From contig JAHRBC010000002.1 in NCBI GenBank assembly GCA_022702545.1, forward strand, positions 1,798,001 through 1,862,000: a stretch of DNA of 64,000 nt. The letters run 5' to 3'. Source of the DNA: Phycomyces nitens (Eukaryota > Mucoromycota > Mucoromycetes > Mucorales > Phycomycetaceae). Positions within the stretch are counted from its first letter, which is position 1, and every line of letters starts with the position of its first letter. A model generated the notes under the pieces. That model was not told the DNA's origin and did not search any database. It saw nothing but the letters and a program-made list of their open reading frames with translations. The translations under genes were made by a program, and so were the position numbers. Below, piece by piece: positions 36,079 to 49,300 of this stretch.

Positions 36079-39000
36079 AGATGTGTGTGTGTTGTTTGTT
36101 CTCAGCTGTATACTCCGTTATACAAACTCCATTGATTTATACTTTTCTATGAAGCCCAATTTCCATGAGATCTTCAAGCTCTGATTGTGAGATTGGAGTG
36201 GTTGTACATTGTAATCCTTGCAATTATTAAAACTATGTAATGTGCTTCTGGTATATGTCTATATACAATATATCTCCAGATAACTTGTAGTGACTCTTTG
36301 TGAGACAAGACGTATAGCTTGATCTGATCTTATAAATTATACCACGTAATGTGTTATTGTCTGTTGACCAATAACTAGGATAGTTATAATAGCATATGCA
36401 CCTCATTAATATTTAATATTAAAGGCGCCTGGTGAAAGATCGCTTATAAATATATCCAGTATAAGAGAGAGAAAAAGAGAGAGAAAATTACAAGTCAATT
36501 TTAGCTGCTCTGCAATTTAGCAAGTAATATTAATATTATCCAATTTAGCGTTAAAGTGTATACACACACATTTGCTGGGTATAAGCATGGACTTGAAATG
36601 CTTTGATAATCATATTTTGTCTGTCAAAGATATTATTATTATAACAATGAAAAAAAAACATCCGTTAAAAATTGAAGAAAAACGAGGGAATTTTTACAAT
36701 ATTACTTTTTTAAGATGGGGAAATTGCTTCAATGGTGCTATATGATCAAATAAAACGCCGTTATTTGTACTGTTCAACCGTATGGCCGACCAACCCATTC
36801 CATATTTAGATAGTAACTATCCTCAATACGACCATGCAATTCAGATATTCTGACATTTATTAGCATCTACTTCTTTATGGGCATGATCCTCAATGTCACC
36901 AAGCTAATATCAAACGAGATATCTATATTCAATCTAAAGATCTCTTTTTTTTTTTGATTCTGAAACAAATTCTTACTAACACCGGTACACAAATGAAATT
37001 GAAAATAAACACTTTCCTAAAATCATAGTTACACTATATCTTGTAGGCAATCTCTGTATTATATTTTACAAAAACGAATGAGCCCAACTGCTACACTCTA
37101 AAAAAAAGAGAGGGGGGATAGAATATCTTATGAAATATACATGTCATCTCACTAGCCTAAAACTTCAAGTCGCCCCCCATTTTTTCCTCTCTCTGTCTAG
37201 AAAAAGAAATCAAACATGGAATGAGTAAAAGATTTAAAGACATAAGGTGACCTAGACATAATAAACTATATTTAATGCTACAAGTCAAAGCGAGGGATGT
37301 GTAAAACAACAAAAAGGTTTGGTGTAAATTGCCAAACATGACTAATTGTGCCACAAGACATGGTTTGTCAAGGTTTGCCATGTAAAATTTGGCGGCGCAT
37401 CGACCTTGAGGGTATTGAATTTAAAGGGAACCTCATCAGGGTAATAAAAATAAAGAGAGAGATTGAATGTTTATGCGGGAAGCTTCCCATCAAAAGTAAA
37501 GGCTATTGGAGTCTATTGATTTGACCAAAGTGAGATGTACATGTCTTTGTCCACAAACTAGATTAAAAATTCTATTTTCAAAGTTTGAACATGTTGGGTC
37601 AGTTTAAATTTTCCGAATTTTGATCTTGGAATTTTGGAGCACTACTTTGGGGCCAAGAGATAGTAGAAATAATAATAAAAAGATATTAAAAGATAAATAG
37701 TCCATATATATATATATATATATACTTGAATTTGGTTTCCCAATATCCCAAAGTAATCTACATGATCTAAAGCAGAAAAGTTATGCCCATATTGTAGCGC
37801 ATATTTGTGCCAATTAATGGTTATTTATGTTTTTGCATAAAAGATAAAAAACCAAGCTTTAAGATGCTTTCTTCTTCTTTGGTGTTTGATAACTAGACAA
37901 AGCAAATTTTACATATCTTTCTGGCACAAAAGGAAAACATCTGTTAAAGTCAAGCTCTGGTGTATCGTTATCTTGGCTTGTATGGGATTGCTTATTAGAG
38001 TCGTATCCGTAAAACTCTGATAGCCATTTAAATATATTATTAGATAGATTAAAGATGGATATATTAGCTATCTCGTGTAGCTGTCATTACCATCACAGCG
38101 TACTAGATGATGTGCATATTAGTAATAGGTGTACATTATCCATTTTGTGCTTTTTAGAACAATTGATGGAAGCATTGCTAGTTACAGGTCAAGTATATTA
38201 TTAGCAAGACGTTATATCTGTTGTTTATTTTATCAGCGATGCAATCTTTGGCCTTGGATTCTTAAAAGCAAACCAATTTGAACTCCAAATGCCATCACCA
38301 TTTGATAAATATGTCTTTATAATAGGTTTCCATCATACCAAATCATATTGTTAATTTATTTGTTTCTGTCATACCACAAGCCATCAAATGTCAAAAGATA
38401 CTACTTTGTGTTTTGACAGGAGACAGACAAGTTGATTATTGCTGCTTTGTCACGAACAACAACTAAACAATACACGTTTTGTATCTGCCCCAAGACTTGG
38501 GTGTCAATACCATTGTAAGGAGTCTAAAGGATTCTTAGGTCGTTTTTAGTTGGATAGTTGAAAGAGTAGCTTGAGACCTTGGGCTTGGAAATATATGCAC
38601 TAGATGCGCATTATATATATATATATATATATATAGATTGCGGTAGTATGTGCTCATCCTTCCTTTTTTTTCTTTAAAAAAAAAGCCTCAGGACCTCCTA
38701 CAGGATATGAGATGTGGCTTTGACATTAAAAAGATGTAGGTAATACGTATCTATATATCTACATGTATATATCTTAATATAAAGTTAACGAGGTATCAAA
38801 TATCTGTTTTTAGTTGGGTATAAATAAACTATTAATTATTAAATAATAAAATTAACAATGAAATTCAATAGTACATCTAGTTATTGAAAAAGGCACCTTG
38901 GATTATCAATAGCATTAAAAAATGTGTACTTTCTCTAGACTATGTTCAAAATCCAAAAAAATATTCTTTGCATTGTTAATCCTATAAAGAAATGGCATTT

Positions 39001-39956
39001 TTACTAGAATTAGTCCATTTGAAATCATACTCGTTTCTAATGGTAGTATACACGTGAAAAGTTTATTTAAGGTTAATGAGCCGGATGGTTTTGTGATTTA
39101 TGAATAAGCCAACACATACTCTAGGAACGTTCTGGACTCTTTGATATCCGCAAGCAAGAACTATATCTATGATTAGGAACATAATTTATACATGTGTCAA
39201 TTATGATAATTACAATAAAAGTCGATTCAATATTGTAAAGATTACTAGTACTATTATTACCGAGATTACTCGGACAATCCAATCCTAGTCTCTTTGTCCA
39301 AGCAGATCTTTGGTTGACATGACTGGAAAAAAAAAAGAGAGAGGAAAATTCAAATTCAATCCCTAAATGTCCTTTTATTGTTTGTTGCATTCTAGTCCAT
39401 GAAAAAAAGAATAACAACAATATTTGTTTCGTGGCCTCAAAACTACAATCAAACTGATAAAGAATAGGCTTGGATACGTGAACACAAGCAAGTCAAATTA
39501 GATAAACCCAAACGGTTTACAAAGGAATGTCTTTAGGAAACGACATGGCTTATAAATGCAGAGCCGTGCAAATAGTTTCCTTTTGCAAGCAATGTCCTAT
39601 TTGCATTATATGGACTAGACCGTAGATTTCCAAGACAATAATAATGATAGTCATAAATCAGTTTGCCAAGATATGTGCCATTTAGAAATATGCTGATGGT
39701 AATTGGTGGTATGTACTCTAGTGGCCCGAGCTTTTTTTTTTAAAAAAAAAGGGTGATAATGGACCCTAATTAGCAAACATAAACGATGCTTTTTGGTACA
39801 AAAGGAGCTTATTTTTAATTAATAATAATCGTGGAAAAAGCATGTAAATTGAAGATCTAATACCAAGATATTCTTCAAGGTAAACGCCTTTTAAAAGAAC
39901 CACTAAAAAATTAAAGTTGGATATATTCTATAGATTGGCCACAAGATATTTGGGCT

Positions 39957-39987
<31 letters not shown>

Positions 39988-40562
39988 TATTTATTTTATT
40001 TTATTTTATTTGATAGCCAAGATGGTTTTTGAGTAGCTGCAAGCTCAATGCATCTAGACATGCTCCTAAAATCAACTCTTGATGATTTGCAAACCATTTT
40101 TTTTTTGGTAGTGAGGCTTAATGTTTCGGTATTTTAATATATATGTGTGCCGTTTATATAATTATCTAGCCGAAACTCCGATACACAATACATATACATT
40201 TTCTGTATTGTGTTTATATATATGTATATATGCATATATATATAGGCTAAGCTTTGATAAGCATAGCCAAGAATGAGTGTTGGATCCAATTTCTCCTATA
40301 TAGAAAAATTGAGACAAAATAAAGGAGAAAATCTTGTAAAACTTCCAAGACATATAGAATGTATTGGAATCCATTGGACTTGTAAAATATCCAATAATGA
40401 CCAAACTTGAGATTCGCATTTAAGCTCCTACTAGTCTTACAAGGTGTGGGTTTCGTTTTGGAATAAATAGCAGTCACTATCCAGAACAAATCCGGGAATA
40501 AAGAATGACTTACCCCTCCCCTCACCGCATATAGTTTTGGCTTATACAACAAAGACTAGACA
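36079..40562. other. AT-rich gene-free region
   Basis: About 4.5 kb with only short chance frames, many (TA)n tracts (about 37706-37724, 38611-38634) and an ATT repeat (39958-40010). The last 100 bp serve as the EMI1-like gene's promoter. I see no gene, tRNA or recognisable element. Confidence 0.5.
39958..40010. repeat. (TTA)n/(TTTTA)n simple repeat
   Basis: About nine TTA/ATT units followed by TTTAT pentamers. Confidence 0.9.
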
Positions 40563-41103
40563 ATGGCCGAAAAACCAGTAGATCATCACGATGAGGACGC
40601 AACTGCCTTTTTCAAAGAAGTCGATGACGACATTAATAAGGACTACATGACCTGCAGTGCATCGCAGGCCTTTGATTCTGTCTGGCAATGTTACAGTAAG
40701 CATTTTTTTTTTTGACAGCAGTTTACTATTTTGGCCCACTCTTATATCCTGCTTGTTTTCTTTACCTATTTTTTTTTAGCTCTTGGCTCACAGGCAGTAA
40801 ACTACTATCGCTATGGCGAGAAAAAGGACTGCTCGGTCCGCTGGGAAGATTTTAAGTTTTGCATGTCAGCCAAGACAAAGTCCAGTGAAGTAGCAGACGT
40901 AAGTTACAAACAGTCGATAGCTTAATGAAACAACAAGAAAAAAAAGCAAGAGAGAGAGAGAGAGAGAGAGAGTACGCTGAGGCTTCTATTTCAATCAACA
41001 GCGCATGCTCAGACAGAGAGCAAAGGAAAAAGAACGGTTAAAGAGCCAGATGCGCAACTCAGAAGAAGTATGGGAAGCCTACAAGAAGTCTCCAGCCGCA
41101 TAA
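40563..41103 (+). CDS. EMI1: DUF3128/EMI1-like small cysteine protein, 117 aa
   Basis: Three exons (40563-40695, 40780-40898, 41002-41103). The core is C-x11-C (CSASQAFDSVWQC) followed by NYYRYGEKKDCSVRWEDFKFC, a C-x9-C pair within the YRYG.KKDCS.RW.DFKFC signature of the DUF3128 family. Yeast Emi1 belongs to it; it is needed for early meiotic gene induction and respiratory sporulation. Paired cysteine motifs of this type suggest a CHCH-like helical hairpin, possibly in the mitochondrial intermembrane space (inference). The C terminus is a charged helix (RAKEKERLKSQMRNSEEVWEAY). Intron 2 carries an (AG)n tract shortly before exon 3. The gene is followed 376 bp later by SmD1 on the same strand. 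Confidence 0.88.
40949..40972. repeat. (AG)n microsatellite inside EMI1-like intron 2
   Basis: Twelve AG units close to the 3' splice site, an unusual purine-rich place in the intron. Confidence 0.9.
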
Positions 41104-41479
41104 ACAAAAGAAATATGCAAGGCCTGTAAGAACATATTGTTGCGGACAATTGTTTTTTTTTTCTTTCTTATAAAAACAGCGAGATACTCTCGAATATCTA
41201 GCAAGCTTTAAAAACTATTTCCGAGAAATATTGTTAGATGTACACATATTTGATTCAATAGACATTATTATTATTACTATATCATATTAGTGATTAAAGA
41301 AGTATATTATACAAAGTTGAAGTGAATAATTATTAACAGTTTCACAGCTGGAAATATTGATCACGTGACATTAAACGTCATGCACACCAAGGCGGCTTAG
41401 CAAAAAGATGGCGGACCACCCAAGGGAGTCGCAACGAGAGAACAGGACAGGGTTACAAGTGTCCAGATCCTTTAGCACG
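41104..41479. promoter_or_regulatory. EMI1-SmD1 spacer with CACGTGAC site and upstream in-frame ATG
   Basis: A CACGTGAC element (41362-41369) followed by AAACGTCA is a plausible bHLH/bZIP site for the SmD1 gene. An ATG at 41408 (context AAGATGGCGG) is in frame with the SmD1 start 24 codons later without a stop. Confidence 0.4.
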
Positions 41480-42240
41480 ATGAAGTTGGTTAGGCAAGTT
41501 AGTCAGTGTCCTAAAGGCACATAAACCTGGAGTATCGCGCTATGAATCACTTGATGACTATAGAAAAGCAAAAACCAAAAGGAAGAAAACCAAAAATAGA
41601 CAAGAGCCACGTAAAAATGATTCATGATGAATTGGAATATGATGTTGGCTTTCTTAATCTCTTTTTTTTTGGCGCGTCTCATCCTGTCAAATGAACCAAA
41701 AACTATAGCACCTAGAAAAAGACACGAATGTTAACCATTTGTACATTACAGATTTTTGATGAAATTGAACAATGAGACGGTGTCGGTCGAGTTGAAGAAC
41801 GGTACAACCGTCCAAGGCACGATCACTGGTAAGTCGGGCAATAATCATGGCTCTAAATGATAAAAAGTATCTGGGCAGATTATTAACAGAGTGTAGGTGT
41901 GGACATGAGCATGAACATCCATCTCAAGACCGTCAAGATGACAGTTAAGCACAAGGACCCTGTCAGCTTGGACTCATTGAGCATCCGTGGTAACAATGTC
42001 CGATGTGTCATTCTTCCCGACAGTCTGCCACTCGACACATTGTTGATTGACGATACTCCCAAATCAAAGGCAAAGAAGAAGGAGGGTACGTATTTTTAGG
42101 CCTCTTTTACTATTATTGTGGAGTCTCTGTGCCTATGCTGAATCGAATTATTCTTATTTGAAATAGCACCTGCAGGCCGTGGACGTGGACGTGGTATGGT
42201 TCGTGGAAGAGGCAGAGGCAGAGGTAGAGGTGGCCGTTAA
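41480..42240 (+). CDS. SMD1: Small nuclear ribonucleoprotein Sm D1, 117 aa
   Basis: Core Sm-ring subunit of U1, U2, U4 and U5 snRNPs. Four exons: 41480-41493, 41752-41828, 41897-42085, 42167-42240. The Sm1 motif ([25 protein letters not shown]) and Sm2 motif ([14 protein letters not shown]) are intact. The tail is a pure RG/GR repeat ([21 protein letters not shown]), the usual arginine-methylation site recognised by SMN-type factors. The first exon is 14 nt (MKLVR) and its donor is GCAAGT instead of GT, giving a GC-AG intron. This is forced by the near-invariant [15 protein letters not shown] start. Length agrees with the family. Confidence 0.97.
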
Positions 42241-42857
42241 ATACACAAATAACAATGGAAACCGACAAACGAACGTACACAAATCACATTTATACATAAA
42301 AGAGCAGCAAAAGAATGAGTCCAAGGGATTTAGTTTGATGTGGATAAAAAAAAAGTATAGCAGGATTATAGTCTTGATACTCTAGGTGACAATGGTAATG
42401 CCATCAGTGCCACTTGTAAAAAGCAAATTGGTATAGGAAGGGGTAAAACAGAAAAAAGAAAAAGATGCAAAAGTCTGTGGTTTGGATATAAAAAAAATGG
42501 TCTCTCGTTCTCCTTCTTGGATAGCTGCTTAAAAGGAACCCAATAGGAAAATGTGCAGATGATAAGTAGGAAAGGCATTTGCATAGTTTAGAAATCGATT
42601 TCCAAGCCTTAATATATATATATTTTTCCTTATCGAGCTACGCACTGTATCCTGTTTTTCTATGTTTGCCTGCATAACAAAAAATAATGGGATTCAAAGT
42701 GGTGAGATTTTGTTTGATGAAGATGTATTATAAAAAGAGGGGGCATTGTCATGGCAGGACACTTGCAGATTATGTAAGGAAAAACAGAGAAGAGGAAAAG
42801 GAAAAAGAAGAATTGAAGGACTATGTGCAGAAAATAAACAACTTTGTACAAGGTAAA
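42241..42857. other. Convergent intergenic region
   Basis: Between the ends of SMD1 (+) and the C2H2 gene (-); AT-rich, no gene. Confidence 0.5.
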
Positions 42858-44262
42858 CTATCGAGCTCTAGCCTGCTGAGATCGGTTAACTGCCTCGTCC
42901 AGTCGGGTTGAATGAAATGAGAGACTCTGGGTATGCTTTGGGGGATGATGGCCCTGTACTCGTTCGTGACGACGAAGGGCATCTAAACGCGTGAACTTCT
43001 TGCCACATTGCTCACAGTGACGATACGGTCTGTCTTGGAGATGGGTTGTCTGATGCCGGGTAAGATCATAGGACCGCCTAAACGCTTGGTTACAAGTCCT
43101 CCCCGTGGCAAGGTCAATGACTCGATCGCACACAAACTGCCCCAAAGATATGTTTGTAGTCTGAACAGCCGGACGTTCTGCATTGGCCGGGAGGAGAGGG
43201 GCGAAGGAGACAGGCGAGGAGACAGAAGTGGGTGGCGAGAGAGGGTAACGAGCAGGTGAAAGGGTGGGATCATGCGAACGAGAATGGTGAATTGGGGCTA
43301 ATTGAAGGTCAAGTGGTTCTGAGACGCTGGTGATAAATGAGATTGCTGGGAGGACAATTGCAGGCGAAGGGCCTGGAGATGTCCCACGCATACAGGTATG
43401 TAGTGGCGGAGAGGGTGGAGAGAGGGAGGTGCGTCGAATGTCGAGGGGATGTATCATAGGAGATTTGTGCTCGATAAAGCTATTAGAATGGTGTGGTATT
43501 AGAGGGGATGATAGCTCGGGGAGTTTCCTTGACGGGGTTGACACGAGTCGCTGCTTTTTGCGGATAGGTTCGTCGAGTGAGATTCCAGAATCCTTGCGGT
43601 CCAAAAGGTGGTTTGGCTCATAGCTCTGTATGCCTTGAACACTTTCTTGGTGGGATATTGTCGAAATTGGCAGACGGGTTTCGGTGGAGTCTGCAGCCCA
43701 CCTGAGCACAAAAGGTTTGATTATTGGCATTGGGTCAGCAAGTACATCCGAGTTGGGCTGTAAGGGATTTGTATCTTTATAAGAACAATGAGATTTTGAA
43801 TTAAGCGAGAAAGAGAGAGAGGCGGTATTTACCTTTGAGATGGTCTTTTGGTTCGGATAGCACAGGACTTTCTTTTCGGCATAGCATGATCTCGAGACGG
43901 TCGTGGTCTGATAATAGACTCAATGCATTCTGCAAGGTACAATCATCCGCCAAAAGCACGTTTTTGCCTTGGTCACGATGATTGTCGATCATGATAGCGT
44001 AGTCTTCAACCGTCAAGTCCTGCTGAAGCTGTCAATAGACGTTACGGTGCAATTTGGCGGATCTTACCTGCGTGAATTGTTGAATCTTTTGGATTAGTTG
44101 GTGTAGCTTAGGAGGCTGCTGTTGGGATACGCAGAGTTGCAAGGGTATGCTAAAGGGTCTTTCTTGGATTTTAATCCTAAAATGAGCAACAAGATGAGTC
44201 CCAAGACATCTTGCTCGGCTTTATCCTATATTTTACCGGAAGCGATAGACTTTTGTGGCCAT
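42858..44262 (-). CDS. C2H2 zinc-finger protein, 415 aa
   Basis: Probable DNA-binding regulator. Four exons: 44237-44262, 44068-44176, 43833-44028, 42858-43774. Residues 1-100 form a compact, mostly hydrophobic/charged unit (MATKVYRFRIKIQERPFSIPLQLCV ... LTVEDYAIMIDNHRDQGKNVLL) that resembles a ubiquitin-like or PB1-type fold (inference only). A Ser/Pro-rich disordered middle follows, with a possible NLS (EPIRKKQR). The C-terminal region, about 320-385, has two fingers: an atypical one (CDRVIDLATGRTCNQAF...H.TTH) and a canonical one (CEQCGKKFTRLDALRRHERVQGH). I cannot assign a named orthologue. Confidence 0.85.
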
Positions 44263-46300
44263 TTGGGGACGGTCAGTGATATATACAATGCAAGGGGGAT
44301 ATGATACTGAAGAGGAAGCAGGGAAACAGGAAATGAATCCAATGATGGGAAAGCTGGTTACTTTATATATAGATCAAGAGACAGAACTTTGAAGGGGTGG
44401 CAAATCTGTGTATTATTATATTATTATTTCTTTATTTTATTTTATACCTTTTTATTTCGGGGGGTTCAAAGAGGGGGAAGAGGGATATGGGAGAAGAGAG
44501 CAATAAAATAGACATGCAAATAAGGGGGTTGAGGATCTCTCTTTCTCTCTTTCTCGTTCTATTCACAGTGGCTGTTGTGAAATATGAATTTCCAAGTTGG
44601 TTTGGATGCCTAGACTCCTTCTCACTAGAGCGACAGAAACGTGTCATCCCCTACACCACACACACCGTCATTTACTCTTTTCAGCCCAGTGTCCTCCTAT
44701 TGTTCTCCGTAGATTGCCACATTCCTGCCCTCTTTTTTGCACTTGAATTCATCGAGTAAATACTCATGCTCCATGTAGCTTCCCTCCTCTTCCTTAACCA
44801 GCTTGAATCTTTGTGATTCTTCGTGGTCTAATTGTTTCTGAGTATTCAACAAGTATCCCGATCCAGTCGCTTTCTCGATGATGGCGACAGGCTAGACCCT
44901 CTCCCTTCCCCTGGCAACTAATTTCTATATGTGTATAAATATATATACATATATATATATACATATATGTATGTGTGTATATATAAAAATACTAGTAAAT
45001 AAATACAAGTAAATAAATATATTTTACATGCAGATATGGCACTCGAATCCCTCATTTTGCTGTAAAGATCGACAGTAGGATTTCAAAAAAGGCAGGGTTT
45101 TCGTTCTTATTTTCATATGTAAACTGTACAAGATAAGAAGAAGAAAAGATTATACGAGGTGAGTATAGATATTGTATATATGAAAAAAAATATGGACAAT
45201 AAGGCCCTGTTCCACGATCTTTCTACAGACGATCGCTTGTCTATCCCGCCCTTCCACCCTTTCCTCCCCTCCCTTCCCCTTGAAATGAAAATTCATTTTA
45301 CCCTTTCGACTTATCGCCCCAAAATAAGCCCGCAGATTCAACATATACTTTCTTTTTTTCTTTTTCTTTTTGTACCAAGCCAGCCGTATTTTGCATGGGT
45401 CATAAGATCCAGTACAAGTGTATGTGTACTTGTGCGTGATGTATATAGACATATATACATGCGTGTATGGGTGCATAGACCAAGCCAAAAAGTAGGAAGA
45501 TCCGGGATAGCATCAGCCCTTCCAGGGTCCAACTTTAGCAGTGTTATCAACCAAAAAAGCAGTCTGGGCTACACGCTTTTCGTATTTTCTATATCGTTAC
45601 AGAAAACATGGATAGAGTAGAGTAGAGTCCATCGGCCTGTGCACATATCCATGTATGGTACTTTCTTAAAAAACGATATTTATTTATATTTATATAGCCA
45701 CCCTTATTGTGTAGGATTCTTGCGAATATTATGAATCTGGATGATCAATGCATGTTGATAGTAATTAGTAGCCATGGTGTCTTTCTAATTATTAAATGCG
45801 CAGCACTGTCTTGTCAACCTGTCCTTATTAAAGCCTCTCTCTCTCTCTTTCTCTTTCTCTTTCTTGTCTTTATTTATTTTTGTTCTGGCCTGCATACCAA
45901 CATAGTCGTCGTGTTCTGAACATCAAGGAAATCTATATAAATACATATACATATATATATATAATTTCTAAAGGGTACACTGCAGCTCCATGACAAAAAT
46001 AGCCACCAAGGGCTATTCTTGTTTAAAGACGAAAAAGGATTATGATTGTGTCTCTATATTTTCTTGTTCTCCTTGGCCAGAAAGCGGGAAAATTAGCACT
46101 GACTTGAGCATATTTAATGATAATTATTATTACTTTTACTACTTGATTATTACTATTACTATTACTACTATTATTATTATCGTTATTATTATTATTATTA
46201 TTACTATTATTACTATCATTCTCGCTGGAATAATTTTTAAAAAGGATAGGTGATCTAGTATGAGAAAATAACGAAAAAGATGAAATACTGCAGTACATAT
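44263..46300. other. Intergenic, no gene seen
   Basis: C2H2 gene promoter (T-rich and G-rich stretches near 44400-44490) and the 3' side of the DENN gene. A 120-codon plus-strand frame (44397-44759) starts with a low-complexity Ile/Leu/Phe run and shows no protein-like features; I treat it as chance. TA-rich runs lie at 44930-44985. Confidence 0.5.
46122..46219. repeat. (ATT/ACT)n simple repeat
   Basis: About 100 bp of TTA/TAC/ATT triplets just downstream of the DENN gene stop codon. Confidence 0.9.
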
Positions 46301-49300
46301 TTAATCATCTGTTATTTGTAAATTGATAGGGAAGCGTTTTCCTGTATCTAGAATCGTCACATGCTGAATTAGTCTCATATAGGCTAAATCTATTGTTTCT
46401 CAATAAGCTTACATGGGCAACCATGTCTAATATCATCCGGAGAAGAGGCCCTGACCGTTTGGGATACTCGATAGGAGTCATCCTAATGACAGAACGCATG
46501 TCAGTCAGACCACTTGAGATTCCACAAATCTTACATTGAGAAACGGCGTGCTTTCCTTGACAAACTTTAGCTTGGACCGGTTCAGCTTCAATTTGATATA
46601 TTCATCAAACATTAGGATCTCGGGATCCTTGCAAGACTTTGCTAGTCTGTCGGTAATGAACTGATTGAACATTTGGGAATTGGCCAGATTGGACAAGAAT
46701 ACCTAAATGAATTTTATCATTAGTTCTTTTTCGGTCTCAAATTACACAACTTAAACCAAACCACACTAATCGATTCTTACCCGTGTGTCTTTATCGGATT
46801 GCTTTAAAAACTTGTCTTTTGAGAAGAAAAGAACCCCGTTCTTGTCGACTGAATACTCTACAAACGAGGCCGTGAACCCATTTCCGCCATGTTCCTGCAC
46901 GCCATCTACAATTCCAGATCGATAATGGCAGAGGAGTGAGGCAAACATACGCAAAAAGGAAGCTTGGATCTTGGCCTCATCAAAGCATGCTGGGAGGCAG
47001 GGGTGTAATATCTGACTGGTACAGACAGCATGGGTAACCAAATGACAATCTAAAAAAGAATTGATTCAACCACCCTATCCCTCTTTCTGTAATTGGCCCT
47101 CCCCTAATAGACTTGTATCTATATAGTTTACCTTGACAGTACATAAACACAGACTGGCGCTGGAGGCCACCAATGTTCTCTTCTCCTATCTGCTGCCCAC
47201 ACAGGCATCTATGGCCATGGAAACTCGATAGCTCTTGGCGTAGCATCTCGATCATCGTATGGCCCTCAATGTGTTTAACGCGTCGCATGATTTCATGATT
47301 CGGTTGCAGGCTATCCAGATTACTAAACGACTCAAACTCTTTTGGAACTGTCAAGTGAGAGGAATTATAGGCAGATGGGGTCTCGGTCGTATCATAATTG
47401 CCTTGCTAATAATGTTTTATCATCACATTATTGTCTTGAGTTTCATCTTACCTGAAATGCAGCGCGTGGTTTTGACATGAGTGCAGACAGCCGTCGAATG
47501 CCACTCCCCTTTTTTTTTTGGATAGTTATGGCCAAGAGTGGGTGAGTGGGATATATTTAATATGTATATATATATACATAATTACAAACCTCTTGGGTAT
47601 TATTCTCTGTATATTTTGCCTGGTTATTGTTAGAATTCTGATTATTGTTTTTTGATTTGAATTGAGGAGGTCCCGACCGCCTATTATCGTCTCCAGTCTC
47701 TTTCTGGAAGTTTGCGCCCTGGGTGGGCAGCGAAGATCTACCTGGAGAAGGCGTGCTTCTCTGGGGCACTAGCTGAGGTGAAGATACAACTGGGCTATGA
47801 GGTGCAGGTGAAGAGGTCGACGACTGGGTTGTGATTGCCAGTTTTGCAAAGTTTGGGAACTGTGGAAGACTTGGGGTTGGCATCTCTATACCATATGGAA
47901 GCGAGGTTGCAGAGTCGTTGGAGCTGCGGGTACTATTGTTACTGGACCAGAAGCCAGATATTGGCTTTGAGTTTGTGGACGCAGGATGGGACATGAGTGA
48001 ATAGCCGTCTGAGCTCTCGGAATCACGTCTCTGTGCCGGGCTCACAAACACATCCTGTGTTTTTGAGCGCCCACAGTTGAGCAAGAGCCGACCGTTGGGA
48101 AATGTCTCGAGAATCGATAGGGGGACACCATAAGGTACTTTGAACCGGGTATGGAGAGGTGCATATTGTTCTAAAGAGGACTGTAACTTTCGGCGAGCGC
48201 GTGTGGGGAGTGGCATCGGTGGTTGGGATTGGTGCATCGTGTTGGCGTCTAGATTGACAATGCAGACCTAATCGACCGGCATTTAATATCATTTTTTGAA
48301 ATTGATATATGTGTAATGGGGTTGCAGTATACTTACATCATCAGGTAGGTATTCTTCCAAGGCATCCATTTCGCCCTGATAGCCGATAATGTAAGGTACA
48401 GGTGCCTAGCCGCAATCACACTTTAATTGGTGTCTATAGGGACATTGACCAGATTCTTACTTGGAGACATGTCAAGAGCTTCTCAGGGAGAACAGGTATA
48501 AATACAAACTGCCAGTAGAATGGGAACAGTAGGTATCGAAATGACTCTGCTGCCAATGACAGCATGCCTGCACACTTTGACAAGAAGAGCACCTTTCCTT
48601 CAGACAAGAGTGTCTAGGCAACTTGAGGCTTAATTCCAGGATATAGACACACACACTGGTTCTGGCGTATAATAATTACCTCTATAACCACAAGCACTAG
48701 ATGAGGCGACAGGGTCCGAAACAAGGGAAACAAGGAAAACTACGGACAGTTTAGGCATCCTGTTGCTTTGACTAAATTGATCTCTTACATTCTTCAATAC
48801 TGGGACCTGGTTGATTGCCGGACGGGAGAAGAATAGAGATCGATGGTTAATTGTCAATCGTGTTTCGAACCGACCAGGCGAGGGCAGAGGAACTTCCCTT
48901 ATCAAGTTAAATACCGCACTATAGAGCCACAAATAAGAATTATTGTTATTGTTATTATTATTATTATTGTTATAATTATTATTAATTAAATACTTCTTTC
49001 TTTGGTCCCCCTTATTTATATTTATATCTATATCTATATATATATATTTCTTTCTTTTACCTCTCGATATTAATTGCCGAGTTCTCATGCTTATGCCCCC
49101 GAACGCCCACTACAGCATCGACAAGGATTCTGATCCAATCTCCCAAGAGGTCCATCCATGGCATTCCTCCCAAAACACCTACACACTTTGGCACCCATAT
49201 CTGCTTTGCTTCACAGATCCCCATTCTCACAGGCACCAGTAACTCACTGTAGAGAGCCAAATTCTCTTGGGAGGTACGGACCTTCTCCTCGAGAATCTCT

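Noticed and set aside
44397..44759. 120-codon plus-strand ORF
   Set aside because: Starts in Ile/Leu/Phe low complexity, overlaps promoter-like T- and G-rich DNA, and has no domain or splice context.
48630..49088. 152-codon minus-strand ORF with poly-Asn
   Set aside because: Runs through introns of the DENN gene (AAT repeats give Asn) and uses a different frame from the conserved cDENN exons.
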